From positions 62,001-126,000 of the forward strand of contig VWZW01000887.1 in the NCBI GenBank assembly GCA_013397115.1: 64,000 bases of DNA. The letters are read 5' to 3'. Position numbers and translations under genes: made by a program. The notes below the pieces were generated by a model. That model saw nothing but the letters and a program-made list of their open reading frames with translations. It ran no database searches and was not told where the DNA came from. Positions within the stretch are counted from its first letter, which is position 1; each line of letters opens with the position of its first letter. Positions 27,360 to 39,467 of this stretch are shown here, piece by piece. This DNA is from Edolisoma coerulescens (Eukaryota; Chordata; Aves; Passeriformes; Campephagidae).

Positions 27360-28313
27360 CTGGAAGTAGAACAAAAGACCATGTGACTGCTTTATAAAAG
27401 CCTCCCCTTTTAAAAAGGGCAAGGTTAATATACACAACCTGATGTTTAATGACTAAAGTGATTTATGCAGGAGAAATAGTTTATGGTTTGCTCTGTAGCT
27501 TTCCTATAAAAGTTACAGTTTGACATGGCAGATGTAGATAAACACAGCTCTTAAGAAACAACGACAAAATACGGTACTGCATTACTGATTAAAAAAAATT
27601 GCCTGACATTAATTAGAAATTGAGAACTGAGGTGGGAAGGAAAATGAAGTTAAGAATGTTAAAAGAACGTTTCCATCATAACAAATCTCGCTTGTATCTG
27701 AATAATTTTTTAACCTATTTGTGCTAAAATGATCCTGTAGTACTGCTGCAGCTAAATACATGCATGAAAATATTTTAACCATATTGTGCCTAAAGAATTT
27801 ACTTCTAGACAGACAGCTTTTACACTGACAGATAACTTTTTTCTTTTAAAATAAGAAGATGACGGTAAATTCACAAAAAGCAGAAGAGAAGTAAAATCTT
27901 TTAAAAACACTGTCTTTTGATCAACTGATTTTCCTACTGGCAGTACCACTTTAAACGGCAATGGAATTTCAAAAACTGTCCCGAGATATCCAAATCAAAC
28001 TCAGGGTATCTAACAAATTTCTCAAGTTTCTATGTCTAATAGTGTATCACAGAGTTGATAGTTATGGGCTAAATGCGATCCTGACCTTTTGCGCTTACGG
28101 CTGCGAGCCCTGCAGTCTGTGCGCTGAGCCAACACAAAGTCTGTGCTTACAGCAGCGCTCTGCACGCCAAAAATCCTCCCAGGCAGGATCCCACTCAGTT
28201 TATAGCCTCTTTAAAATACAGGAAAGGGTTCCTAGAATCGCAGAAGGTTCCCTACTCCTCCTCAGGAAGGCAATGTCTTTTTCAGTTGCTCCCTCCTTCA
28301 TCAAAAAAATCAA

Positions 28314-28326
28314 TTTTTTTTTTTTT
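28314..28326. repeat. T13 run
   Basis: A thirteen-base T run close after an A7 tract; simple sequence. Confidence 0.8.
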
Positions 28327-29502
28327 ATGAGAGACCCTGTAGTGCTAGAGAGCCGCTGTTAACAGAGCATTTTCAGGCTTTAGATAAATGTTACATTTCC
28401 AGAACATAAAGTTTTCTCTTTCTATCAAGTCTGAAAATCTCTGGCCTCTCTCAGTCAAACAAATGTTGAATTTCTATTCCTACCATCTTAAGGTTTAAGT
28501 CAGTGGGCTAGATTTCTGAGCAAAAACCCTTCCAGGTGTCCAGTCTGCTGTGATTCTCTACAGCATGTCTTACAAACAGGAAGAAGCAATGGATATTTCT
28601 ACTTTGTGCTTTATACACAAGGTTCAGCTTTGAGGAAGAAGCAGCCAATTATTACACACACACAAAAAAAAATCTAAAATCAAAGAAGGCTTGGTAAAGG
28701 AGAAGAAACTAGGAATATGGCAGATCCGGACCCGGCAGGACATCAGGAAGACTAAAAAGATTTTGCGTGGGAGAAAACCTGAAGAAAAAATGGCTGAGGA
28801 GCAGAGGAGGAAAGGGAGACGGTCTGTGAGAGAAGGACATGAAAACAGCATCCTTTCAGGAGTTTTCCCCTCCTCTCAGCCCTTAAATCACTGGTGAGTC
28901 CATTCTCCACAAACTCTTTGCAAAAAGAGGCAAAGAGGTTAAATGAAACTGAGCATCACAACCCTTCCCCTGGGCTCAGAGGAATATTTAATGAAAAAAT
29001 AATTAGGTCTCTGCTACTCTTCAATTTCCAAAAGCCACTGTCATTAATTTTGTTTCAGAGGACAAGCTGTAGCAATCAGAATGGCAAAGCACATTAATCA
29101 CCAGCAACACTGGAGTGAGCAAAGACAACTTGAGTCAATAAACAAGCCTGGCTGAGTGACTACAAACAACAAATGCTCCTTATAAGCAGCCAAACTGAAG
29201 ATCATCAGGAAACTAAAATGAGACATATGCATCATGCAAACCTCTCCTCTTTCCCTTCTTCCCTACAAGGGGCCATTCTGACACTGAACTGTGGAATTCT
29301 CCAGAGACATGATAAAGGAAAAATAAAAACAGCTACCAGTTAATCAATGCCATGCATGATAAAAACCAGATGAGGAAGTCACCAGGTAAAACAGCAACGC
29401 ACAATCATTAAAAAACAACTGCTGGAAACTGCTCTGCTTTCCAGTGTGTCTCAGCTCCTGTTCCAACCCTCCTTGCTCTAAAACCTGCAGACAGGGTAGA
29501 AA

Positions 29503-29580
29503 GTGCTATGCCAGATCAGATCAACTAACCCAGTGATCTGAACCTGCCAATGGCAACCTATGGGCAGTTGGTTCATAGAT
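29503..29580 (+). repeat. Ancient interspersed-repeat remnant (family uncertain)
   Basis: The stretch with gccagatcagatca, cccagtgatctgaacctgcc and aatggcaacctatgg follows the pattern of an old amniote repeat common in birds, turtles and crocodilians. In those copies a 'catactgggtcagaccaa' phrase is followed by 'cccagtatcctg' and 'agtggccagt'. The match is from memory and is diverged, so I assign no family name. The flanks cannot be delimited. Confidence 0.3.
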
Positions 29581-31169
29581 AATGAGACAACCACAAGATA
29601 CTAAACCCACCTCAGGAAATTTTCTCATTTCCGGAAGCTAGTAAAAAACATGAATTTATATCTCTTTTGCTATTCTTCTCTCCATCCCATTTTTCTGGAT
29701 TTAACCAAAGGGTAGGATAGCCTAAAGAAGTGCCTACAAAACCCACTCTACAGGATAACTGCCAGCAGACTGAAACATCCTACCCCAGCCCTAATCGCCC
29801 TTGAACACTTCTTGTACGTGGGCTCAAGTGAGAAACCCTACACAGCTGGATGTCAGGATGCACAGGGAGTTTTCCTTCCCCATGTACTCCTCAAATGCTC
29901 CCTCTTCGCAGCAATACTGCACCTGTCCCAGCACAGTACCCCTGGCGCCTTCAATTAATGCTGAGAAAATCCTGAGTTAAGTGCCTACTTAAATTTGATG
30001 GGTTTGCCATTCAAATGATGGTCTGTCAGCCTAATAAAAGCACCAGTTAGTAAACAACATTACTGCACGAACACTGGCAGAATTATGAGCAACTGCAAGC
30101 TGCAATTAATTCGACCTTAGCCACCATGCCCACACAACCAGTGATGCTAATGCTGTGATTTCATTTCAGATCAATGTAAACAGCAACAAATCAACATTCC
30201 TGCCATTTCTCCAAAGAGGACTCAAAACTACCCAGTGCAGCTAGAGGAATTTGCAATTGAACAGATGTAAACTACTTCATAGCCCTGAGGAAAATGGAAT
30301 TCATTCACCAATATGTAGCTTGAGCTAAGCTAATCCGAGTTGCATATCCAGTTCTCGAAGAGCTTTGAGTAGCAATCAATCTTCCTGCATTCACCAAGTG
30401 ATTTGTTAATCTGCAGTTTTCATAACGTAATAAAGAACATATGGATTAACCAGCTATTGTTCGTAACAGCCTGATGAGCTTCTTAGAGTCTCTTGGTTAC
30501 TTACTGAGTATAGCAGTATCCAGTGCAGTGAAACAAACTGGGCAGTATGGATTATATCATGTTCTACCATCTGGAAAACATTACAGTATAATCACTAATA
30601 CTGTGAAGCCTCCTGAATCCGTTCTTCATTTATAACGCAACTGTTCGAGCTCCAGAAAGAGCATCTGAAGAGTGATTTGTAAAATATGTTACTGAAATCC
30701 TAAGTAGGGTATTGTTCTTAATAAAAACCATACCTAAGTACAAACTTGATTTTCAGCTTATATCCTTAACCAATTATGTACCAATGCAAATCTCCACTGG
30801 TAAGTTTTCTTGTTAAATCCATTCCTGCAGTAGATTAGTTAGCTCAAAGAAACCACACTGGGATAGTTTTCTCCAGGACCAGCAAGGTGATTTGAACATT
30901 CCCCAGTGCCTGGTTAGCACCCTCTACTAGGTATGCAGAGACTCAAAAGTGTGATGACATTAGACAACAATACAGAAAGCTGGGTCACGGCTCAGGGAGT
31001 GGGTGGGACAGGCTGGCAGTGGGCAGAGCCACTGCAGTCACAGGGGCTATAGGTTATTCCTGGTCTATCCACTACTCCTGTGCTGACAGGGGCAGAAAAA
31101 ACTGCTCATGGTCAGCTGCTGAAGAGAAATGCTGCCCCAAGAACGCACACAGAGCAACTCAGCTCTCAG

Positions 31170-31209
31170 TTGTGTTTTGTATAGTCACATTGTGTTTTGT
31201 ATAGTCACA
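31170..31209. repeat. Exact tandem duplication, 20 bp x 2
   Basis: The unit TTGTGTTTTGTATAGTCACA occurs twice head to tail with no mismatch (31170-31189 and 31190-31209). Exact identity suggests a recent slippage or duplication, so the locus may be polymorphic. An assembly artefact is also possible. Confidence 0.9.
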
Positions 31210-31691
31210 GCTACCTTTAGTGTCACCCACTTTTCCCATGAGGAATGTCCAGCATCCTAGCTTATTTCTGACCTAGGATGCACATGCTGCAGGGCTCGCT
31301 CTCACTACAAGAGAAGCCAGCCTTGCCCCTTGCCAGCAAGGGACTAGCACAGCTTCTGACATGCGAAGCCAAGTCTACACAACACCGCTTAGATCCATTT
31401 CTGTGAAACTTCTTCCACAGCTGAAAGCCAACAAGGGTCAGCCACATGCAGTAGTTTAGTTTCACAGTGGATCCTCTTTACAAATAGCCCTGGGCTGACA
31501 CATCCCACCATGCTTCTTAAGATATTTTTTCCAGTAAGACAAAGCCAAGCCCTTAATAGGGCAACCTGCAGAGAGCTCAGTAAATGAAACCTCTGGATTG
31601 GCTTTCCCAGGCAGCCATTCCCATTTTACTTCCAAGGCTTCAGTATCCCTAAGGAGATATGCAACAGGGTGAATATCCACAGTTCAAGAAA

Positions 31692-31737
31692 ATATATCTA
31701 TGTATGTGTGTATGTATATATATATATAAACATATAC
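31692..31737. repeat. TA/TATG microsatellite
   Basis: Imperfect TATG and TA repeats with a pure TA core at about 31715-31728. Simple-sequence repeat. Confidence 0.85.
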
Positions 31738-33596
31738 TTTCCATACAAAGCCACGTTGATACAACAATCTCAACTCTTCCATGATCTCCAGCTCTCCAGA
31801 CAATCAGGTCAGGCTAACCTTGTCACAGATTTATTACAAATGTGGTAAAACCTATAGAAGGAGTACTTTCTAGAAGTTAAAGTTAGGTCATGTCACAGGT
31901 CATGCAATAATCTGAAATCTCAACTGAAGAAAAAGGCAAACCATTTGTTTCTAAAATTGAGCCCTGAAAATATAAAGTCAGTTTCCACTATATCAATGCT
32001 TTGACCCAGGCCACCCCAGAAATGTTGTAAGAAACCAAGAGATCTTTTGGACAATGTAGTTTATCATATACATCATTATTCTAAAACTGATTTTACACAA
32101 TTCCCTTTTGAAAGGAGTACAGGCCTTTTTGGATGACATGGCAGCTGTGTGGGAGACCAGAATGGAGTATTTATACATTGGGAAAGGTTAGTAATATTAA
32201 TAGCTAAAATTGTGCATAATCTCTAAAACAGGAGCTCCTTACATAAATAAAATAAGTGCACAAACACACACACCCCAAAAGCCACATGCACACATAAAAA
32301 TGCTGATATATTACATACACCTCTATTACTAACATCGAGACAGACGTTTTGCATTCTACCTACATGATATGCTACACAAGAAAGTTATTTTGTCTGGTTT
32401 CGTTATCAGATGACATGACAGGAATCTTGCCATTATTTTTATTCATTTCAGTGAAAAGTGCTTTATGACCTGGCTCTTTGGTTTTACTATCCACTTAAAT
32501 AAATACATTTCATGTTCTATTTTTAAGAAATAAAAAGGAGGATGCTTCAAATTCTTCAAATGAAGTCTACTATTACAACTATTTAAAGCCCCACTATGAA
32601 GAAAACGTAAGAATTTTTACAGTCTTTTTAAAACCACATGTTTAGCTCAGCTAATAAACCTGTTCATATGAACTCTGCAGCATTCAAACAAATGCATAAA
32701 TGCTCAAGCTGCTAAAAAACAGATACAGTTTCTAATTCTCCAGTTATTTAACCCCATCTATTGAAAAGGACATTAGAGAATTCAAAGTGTCTGCTTTAAA
32801 ATAAGATAAAGCTGGTAAGATATTTTTAAACAGGCATAGAGATTACAAAAATAGTTCCTTTTGCCACCTTGAGAAATGCACTTTTAAGATTATCTAGAAG
32901 AACAATCAGCAATTCTACTAGACTTGCATGCATAAAATTCTCCTTTCCCTTTCAGTACTCTTCAATCAATGTTGAAGGTAACTGCAGTCCTGATTGCCAG
33001 CTCATATTGAACAGATGAGCACTAGTAAATCAAAAACTGTCCAGATCTCCTACTGTGGATCAACATATACATAATGGCTGCTTGCCCATGACTGGAAATC
33101 CTTCTGATAGCTTAATGCTGTCAGGTGCTTCATTTCCAGTGGCCAAAACATAATGTAACATTCCAGAGGACAAATTTTTCAGGCTTCATTTCAAGCACAG
33201 AAGTATGTGAACACCATTAAAACCCACTGATTTTGCCAAGATGCTTTTGTCAAGCATGTGTTTCACTAATTCGCTTACAAAAATAAACATACAAAACTGA
33301 TCAGTTTTGAAAGCTAAACAGCAGCAGAAGATGCAGACAAAGATGACAGAAGCAGAAGTTCTGCAGGTACTGTTAGTTTGGCATTTCTAACATTGGACTG
33401 CATTCTCCATTGGAGAAAAGACAATCTATTAATGTAATTAACCTTATTTTAAAAAAATTATCCAGGTGAACATCATATCTGTATTTAAGTCTGAAAATTA
33501 AATTTTACATTTCTCAAAGAACAAGAGGTCTGTATATTTCTTTACAGGATGTAATATTCTCACATAAATCTTTGTGCTGACAAATTTTCAATCTGA

Positions 33597-34433
33597 AGTA
33601 AAAAATGGGCAACAGTACAAGAGAGCACGAACAGAGGGACAGCAGCCAGCCATGGCAGAAAGATTTACAGAAGAGATGGTTTGCCAAGGGTTTTCTGGAG
33701 AGGGCAGGGAGGGGGTGGAAGCTTGGAACAAATTAATGGGCAAACTGTTCCAAGCACCAAGATTGGCATGGGAAGATGTGTCCAAAAGACTGTGACTCCA
33801 GGTTTGTGTTACTTAACATCACTGTCTAGCTATCTAACTATACTGACCCTAAGCACCGTGAATAGCAACATGTTTCTCACCAGTGATACAAATGCGCTGT
33901 CATCCAATACCCAAATCTATGAAATCTCCGGTATTTCTGGTAAGCGGAACACGTGTGAAAGTCCAGCAGTCAGAACAGCAAGCGGGATTTGCCTGGGCAG
34001 ATGTAACCACACTTACTGCCATCCCCAGGTACCAGCCACCCTAAAGACAGCTTGCAGCAGGCCACTTACTCATTTAGCTGTCAAGGGCAGGACTGCAAAC
34101 AGACTCCCACATGCACGATGCAGGAGTATGTGGATGTTGAAGGTAATGCCTTTCAAAACTGACCACCTCATCCAGCTTCATCTACCTGACCAAACACAAA
34201 GGACCCAGCACACTGGAGCCAGCTTGACCAGACATGGGAAACTGCAGGGAAAAGTCATGCCAAAATCTCCAACGTCACAGCTACTCCCCACTGACAAAAG
34301 CAAGGGAACCAAGAAAACACTGAGAAGGAAAGGGCCTCTATTTCCATTTTGCACTATGGTTAGGATCAAGAGCCAGTCACAAAAGAGTACGCAAAGAAGC
34401 GCTGTGTTCTCTCAGGAGTGTCCTTTCCAGTGA
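33597..34433 (+). other. Longest open frame in the window, 278 codons, unidentified
   Basis: The frame opens after a TGA at 33594 and runs to a TGA at 34431-34433. The first in-frame ATG is some 50 codons in, so it has no strong start. The product is basic and rich in Ser, Thr, Lys and Gln, with no signal peptide, membrane segment, zinc-finger spacing or other motif that I recognise. A frame this long is rare by chance in sequence of this composition. However, the codon content does not look strongly protein-like, and no promoter or splice pattern frames it. It could be a lncRNA region, a decayed coding exon or chance. The antisense strand also has long open runs. Confidence 0.2.
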
Positions 34434-34439
34434 AAGGGG

Positions 34440-35080
34440 TCACTTGGGAATAAGTCGCACAGCCTGTGCTCCAAACAGCTGAAAGTCAAAGAAGTCAAGG
34501 GACAAATACCACAGGGAACAGAGACACCCTTTTCCCTTGGTACCTCTGGGTGCAGCGCTGGGTTCCGAACACCGTGTTCATGAACGGGGATTCCGGGCGC
34601 TGAGCTGGGAGAGGAGGGTTTGCAGGAGGAAGCACACCCTCTGCAGGCTGAGACTGTGCCACTGGAAAACAGGAGTGCTCTGGGCAAGCAAAGGCAGCTC
34701 AGTTTGAAAGGAAGTTGTAGGGATTTTTTTCAAACTCACTGAAATGCAGGAAGAAGAATTCAGTACATCCAAATCAGCAGAAAAACGGTACAAATCTACA
34801 GTATATAAGCAGTTCCACTGCACCTCCTGTTCTGGGATCACATCGCCCCTTTCATACAAACAAAAGAAAAGACATAAAACCAAAATAAAACAGGAGTAAC
34901 CTTGCACAAGCAAAAGATGTGAAGAAATGAAAGAATAAATAGACATTTGTTTTAATTTAATTTAAACACCTTTCTTTAAGTGCACTTCCTCATGACATTT
35001 TCCAGAAGAACACATGAAATGGATATACAAAAACCTTACCTACTTGCTAATTTTTTAACATATCAAAATAGATTTTAAAC
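34440..35080. other. Non-coding block
   Basis: No gene is supported. The overlapping minus-strand ORFs at 34412-34946 have no domain. GC falls from moderate to low towards 35 kb. Confidence 0.4.
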
Positions 35081-35086
35081 ACTTAC

Positions 35087-35120
35087 CATGAGGTTTCCAT
35101 CACTGTAAATAATAACAGAA
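35087..35120 (-). CDS. Candidate short coding exon 2 of the minus-strand gene (34 nt)
   Basis: On the minus strand, AATTCGCAG precedes the segment, and its end ATG is followed by GTAAGTG, a near-perfect donor. The 34 nt leave one base and eleven codons: SVIIYSDGNLM. Exon 1 at 48 kb ends with two bases (AA), so joining gives AAT (Asn) and the frame stays open as LPQLLHN-SVIIYSDGNLM, ending on a codon boundary. A second acceptor inside it (TTATTTACAG) would give a 16-nt microexon in the same phase, N-DGNLM. The acceptor pyrimidine tract is modest. The phase match and protein-like content support it; nothing names the protein. Intron 1 would be about 13.2 kb. Confidence 0.4.
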
Positions 35121-38100
35121 CTGCGAATTAAGCATATAACTAATTAAACAAACATCAAGTAGCTAAAGTTTGCCTACAGAAAATATTAATATAATTATAG
35201 CTCAGCAATTTGAGAAGAGAATATTTTGAATAAGTAGGTAATTAAGTTAAGAGAGGCCTAAAGAAAGATTTCACACTCACATTCATATGCTGAAGCAGTT
35301 TAAAAATAGAGAGCAAGAACTGCCTGACTTCATGTTTTAATTTTAGCTGGGTGATGAGCTGGTCCCAAAGACAGAAAGGGACAGCAGGATTTTTTTCTCA
35401 GCAAAGTGCCCTTCGTATTTTTATGTGAAGGAAATGCAGTATGTTCTATTAATATCCTGTTGTGGCCCTAGATAAGCCTAGGCACCCTTTCAATCAGGAA
35501 AATGTTCTGGTTTGCTTCTTCAAATCACTTCACTTTCAAAGACATACACACAAGTCAGAGAACGTCCCGACTGCTCTGGCCACTTCACAGGTAAACAACA
35601 TCCACACAGGAATAGACACTTTGTTTTCTTCTCAGTCACCTATTGCAATTACTAAAGCTGTAGTTTTCTATCATGAGGAGAGAAAAGCAAATGACAGAGT
35701 TTGCACCTTAACTTCATTTTCATTTTAATTGAGAGTTGGGGAAAAAAATGTCAACACCAACCAGAAAGGTGGGTGGGTGCAGGAGGGAAGAAATGTTGTT
35801 TGACTTAATGCTGGCATAATGCCTAGGCTCTCCCAAAGAAGCTGGGAGAAGTACATAGACTTTTCCCACATAAAGAAAGAATTTTCCTCTGGGTATGGTT
35901 CCCTCACACGCTTCACCTTCCTGACATATCTCTGATTAACCTAATCCAAGCAAAAGCTTCCCCACAGCAGGTCCTTGCCCATCCAACACTGTTTCAGGCT
36001 GGCAAATTTTCACAGCAGGGCAGGACTGAAACTCTTCTTGTTCAATAACATCACATTGAGAACTTTTCTGTCCTTCAGGGAATGGTGGAAATTAAGGCTA
36101 AGCAGCCTGTAGATTATTTTTCTGACATACTCTTCCCAAAGTGTCAGCTATGCAAGTGAAGGTCAGATTCTCCCTCAAATCCTCAGGTGTCACAAAAGCA
36201 CATTTTTAACTAAGACTAATTTTCTTGATAGACGACAATGGTTAAAACCTAGGCAGGAGTTCAAGTTAATCCTGCAGTGAAAACAAGCCTGCTAAAGTCT
36301 CCCATCCTCTTCCGCAGTTACATTCCCTTGCTTGTATTTTAGAGCAACATTCGGCAGCAAGACTTTAGAATCATTCCCCCTCTTACACTTTATTTATGGA
36401 TCTGAGGCTCTACCTGTAAAATTCCCCATGCATTAATACTGGTCATTGATTGACTCCAGCTACTTCTGTGAATAAGCATTTACAAACTTTATTTGCTAGG
36501 GAAGTGAAATGCAAGTCAGTCGAAGTTTGCATTAACATCCTGCTGGTCAGCAATTCCTAGGGGAGGATGCTCTGCCATTATGATCTTTAGCACACTTAGT
36601 GAATTCTGTGTCCAAAAGCACAGAAGGACCATGCCATCCCTTTTAGTGCTCTGCTTCCCATCCATTCAGCTCTTGAGGAAATAAAGCAGAGCACAACATT
36701 TAGGCAGGTGAGCCTAGGAAGATGCATGTAGTTTGCTCACACCCATACAACTGATACCTTTTGTTTTTAATCTTAACACAGTTTTGCACTTTTAATTACT
36801 GTGCTTTTTCCCCCAATCCTACCTAGCCCAATCCCAATTTATGTTAGAAGTTCCATACAGTTTTGAAAACTTTTTTTCCATTATGGAAAAAATCAGATGA
36901 AGGTCACTGTCTTTTCTCCCAGCAGATGCATGCTCTGCATTTCATTTGTACACATGAAATGAGCTAATTTACTCTTATCACTCCTAACATTTCTAGTTTA
37001 AGTGTCAGATACCAAAACAGGCCCAGGCACCAAGAGCACTCTATTCCCACCATTGGAATGACAACTTCCACTTGACTTCCTGCATAAAATGAAGTTAAAG
37101 CACTTGAAACTAAAGACTGAAGAGATGACCAAGTCCTTTTGTTTTACTGAAGACTCCTCTAATTTAGAGATGCCTCCTTTCAAGAAGGTTGTCGGCTGAT
37201 ATTTTTACTTTCTCCTGCTTAAGTTCAGCGAAAAGTTTGTAGGAAGAGATCATCACTCACTGCATCACTATTTATAGTTACTTACTCTATCGTTAACCTA
37301 ACAAGACCCTAATCAACAAAGCTTCTGACTCTCCTAAATTAAAATTGTAACATGAAGGCATTTTTGTTTGAAGGAGCTTTTAATATAAAGGAAATTTCTG
37401 CTTTTCTCTCCCTAAATAAAAAAAATAATAATTGAAAATTCAAAGACAATTCTTCATCATTTCCCTTCCCAAATCATTCAGATAATGCTTTTCTTTTACC
37501 CTCCTGTGTAAACAAATCATTCATGGATTCTAGGTATGAGAGGCTGGTTTTCTGGGCAGAGGACAGAGAGATTCAATTTATTTTTCTATCTTCTAGAAAA
37601 GGAAAAATACCCTTTGAAAGAGTTTACCACACAGACACACCCCTTCCTTCTACACAGCCCTCTTGTCCCTCCCTTCAGCAAGGTGATGCACCAGCTTCCA
37701 CCAAGGGGCAAGTACATATTTGGCAAAGCAGTTCCGATTTCAGAAGGAAACATACAAAATACTCATTGCTTGGTCAAACAAGCAGTCAAGTCTGAGTTTG
37801 CTTCAGAGCCCACCCAGCAGGATCTAAATGCACAGGAATGATAGGAACCTCTCCTCTGGCTTTATTAGGCTGTCTGGCAGTACTATGTAAGAAGCATTCT
37901 CCAGGACTTATGGAAGACGCAACGCAGTCCCTACAGCGCTGGCTTTCCTGCATGTGAGGGGGATGTGTTCTCCAAGGCAGGCTTCCAGGTGCTCCAGCAA
38001 CACCGCCACCATCAAACTCCGGCACCCAAAAAGCAACGCCTGCAGCTCCCACCGCTGCCACCCATGCAGTTCTGTTCTTAGACTAGTGCTGACTCCTAAA

Positions 38101-39419
38101 AGCTGGCCACTCTGCCAGCTTCGCTGCAGATAAATAAGTACAATTACCTCAGGGAACTTAAATTAAGAGCTGCCTCTCTGTCTCACACAGTTATATACAA
38201 CTCTATCGTGTTCAAGCTTGAAGATGCATTTTTTCCTGCTCCCTTGACGGTTTTGTAATTTCTTAAGAACAGAGGCTGGAGGTGGAGGGCAAAAAATTAT
38301 ATACTCCAAGTCTCATTGAATTACCAAAATGTCTAACCCCAAATCTGGGGTCCATTTGTCTCAAGTCACATTCTTGGTCAGTCTCCACTTTGTCCACCAG
38401 GAGCCAACCAGCAAGCCCTCCTCCCACGCTGTGCTATTTGTGCAAACTGCCAGCTTGGAGAAAAAAAGTAGATACAGAGCTGGTTTACTTCTAGTGAGGT
38501 CCCCCTGGCATCCAGCTAAGAGGTGAGAAAACTAAATATAACAAACTTAAAACTACAATTATTGTAGGGGAGTTTGCCAGAGCCTCTCTGAAGCTCCTAA
38601 TGGTCTGTTGGGGATTTATGGATCAGCTGTGAAAATTTACTCACAGCTAAAACTTGCCAATCAAGTCCTTGGCTTTGAACACTGCTACCAACTTCTACAT
38701 AATACAGTTTGAAATTACAGAAATGTCAAAGCAAAACAGTAGGTTTTAATGCTTCAGAGAAGAGCACGAAAAAAATCTATCATACTAAATAGATCAGTAA
38801 GACATGCGTGCAGAGGTTCCCTTCTGAGTGTTTGTATCGTTGTATAAAAGGGTCTTATATTTTTACAGAGCAGGAGGAGATTACAAGTGCTGCCAAAATA
38901 CACAGTACGAGACAGTACGTTGTACAGAAAAGACTACAAACTGCTGTCTTGCAGTTTAAGAGCAGATTCCCTCCATAAATGTTGCCAGCAATACAGAAAA
39001 TAATATTATTTGCTGATATTTTTTGTTCTTGCCATATGGATGGGGATAAAAAAGGATCATTATAAAATTTATAAAAGTGTCTCTGAAATTGTATCTGTTA
39101 TTTTCATGTTATTCCATTTTAAAAGGGCAGCAAAGATAACAAAAAAAAATCCTGAGAATTTACACAGAAAGCAAAGCAAGTAGCCAGTTTAGATGAGAGA
39201 TATAAGACCATGCCTTATTTCTCCCAAATGCTCAGCACAAATGGCAAGACAGCAGTGATGGCCCCCTGTAAGGGCAGCTCTGTGCAGAGGAGCTGATGGG
39301 CCCTTTGTAAACCCCTCTCCACCTCCAACTCTGCAAATCCCTGCAGCTGGTGAGGCTTCAACACTCCAGAGTACTGGTTTGAAAACACGTCAGACCACTA
39401 ATATGCTATTAAGCACCAC

Positions 39420-39467
39420 AAAGGAGTATGGATCTGTACTCCTCCCTGCACAGATCCATACTCTTTT
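39420..39467. repeat. Perfect inverted repeat forming a stable hairpin
   Basis: GAGTATGGATCTGT (39424-39437) and its exact reverse complement (39450-39463) are separated by a 12-nt loop. The stem extends outwards by one G-T wobble and three A-T pairs, to 18 bp in all. On the plus strand the right arm runs into a T6 tract, which resembles a pol III stop. The stem is shorter than a typical pre-miRNA stem. It may be a structural RNA, a short inverted duplication formed by a template switch, or a palindromic insertion. Confidence 0.8.

Larger units (their letters stand above)
17180..29500. other. Very AT-rich gene-free block
   Basis: Twelve kilobases contain no recognisable gene, tRNA or young transposon. 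ORFs are short and stops frequent. The sequence is markedly AT-rich, with many ATTTA and AATAAA strings and several homopolymer runs listed separately. A small cluster of CpGs occurs at about 28075-28165. It is compatible with a large intron or gene desert, which in birds often holds conserved enhancers, but that cannot be judged without alignment. Confidence 0.5.
29600..33596. other. Non-coding block
   Basis: No gene is supported. It contains a 20-bp tandem duplication and a TA microsatellite, listed separately. A plus-strand donor-like GTAAGT after CCACTG (about 30800) lies some 40 bp after a TTTTCAG acceptor-like site, but the segment between has no supporting context. Confidence 0.45.

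Noticed and set aside
27961..28362. 133-codon plus-strand ORF
   Set aside because: It runs through a poly(T) tract encoding a Phe run and shows no family features.
37786..38061. Minus-strand ORF resembling an Ala/Gly-rich N-terminus
   Set aside because: It begins with GTG rather than ATG, has no CpG island or donor, and looks like chance.
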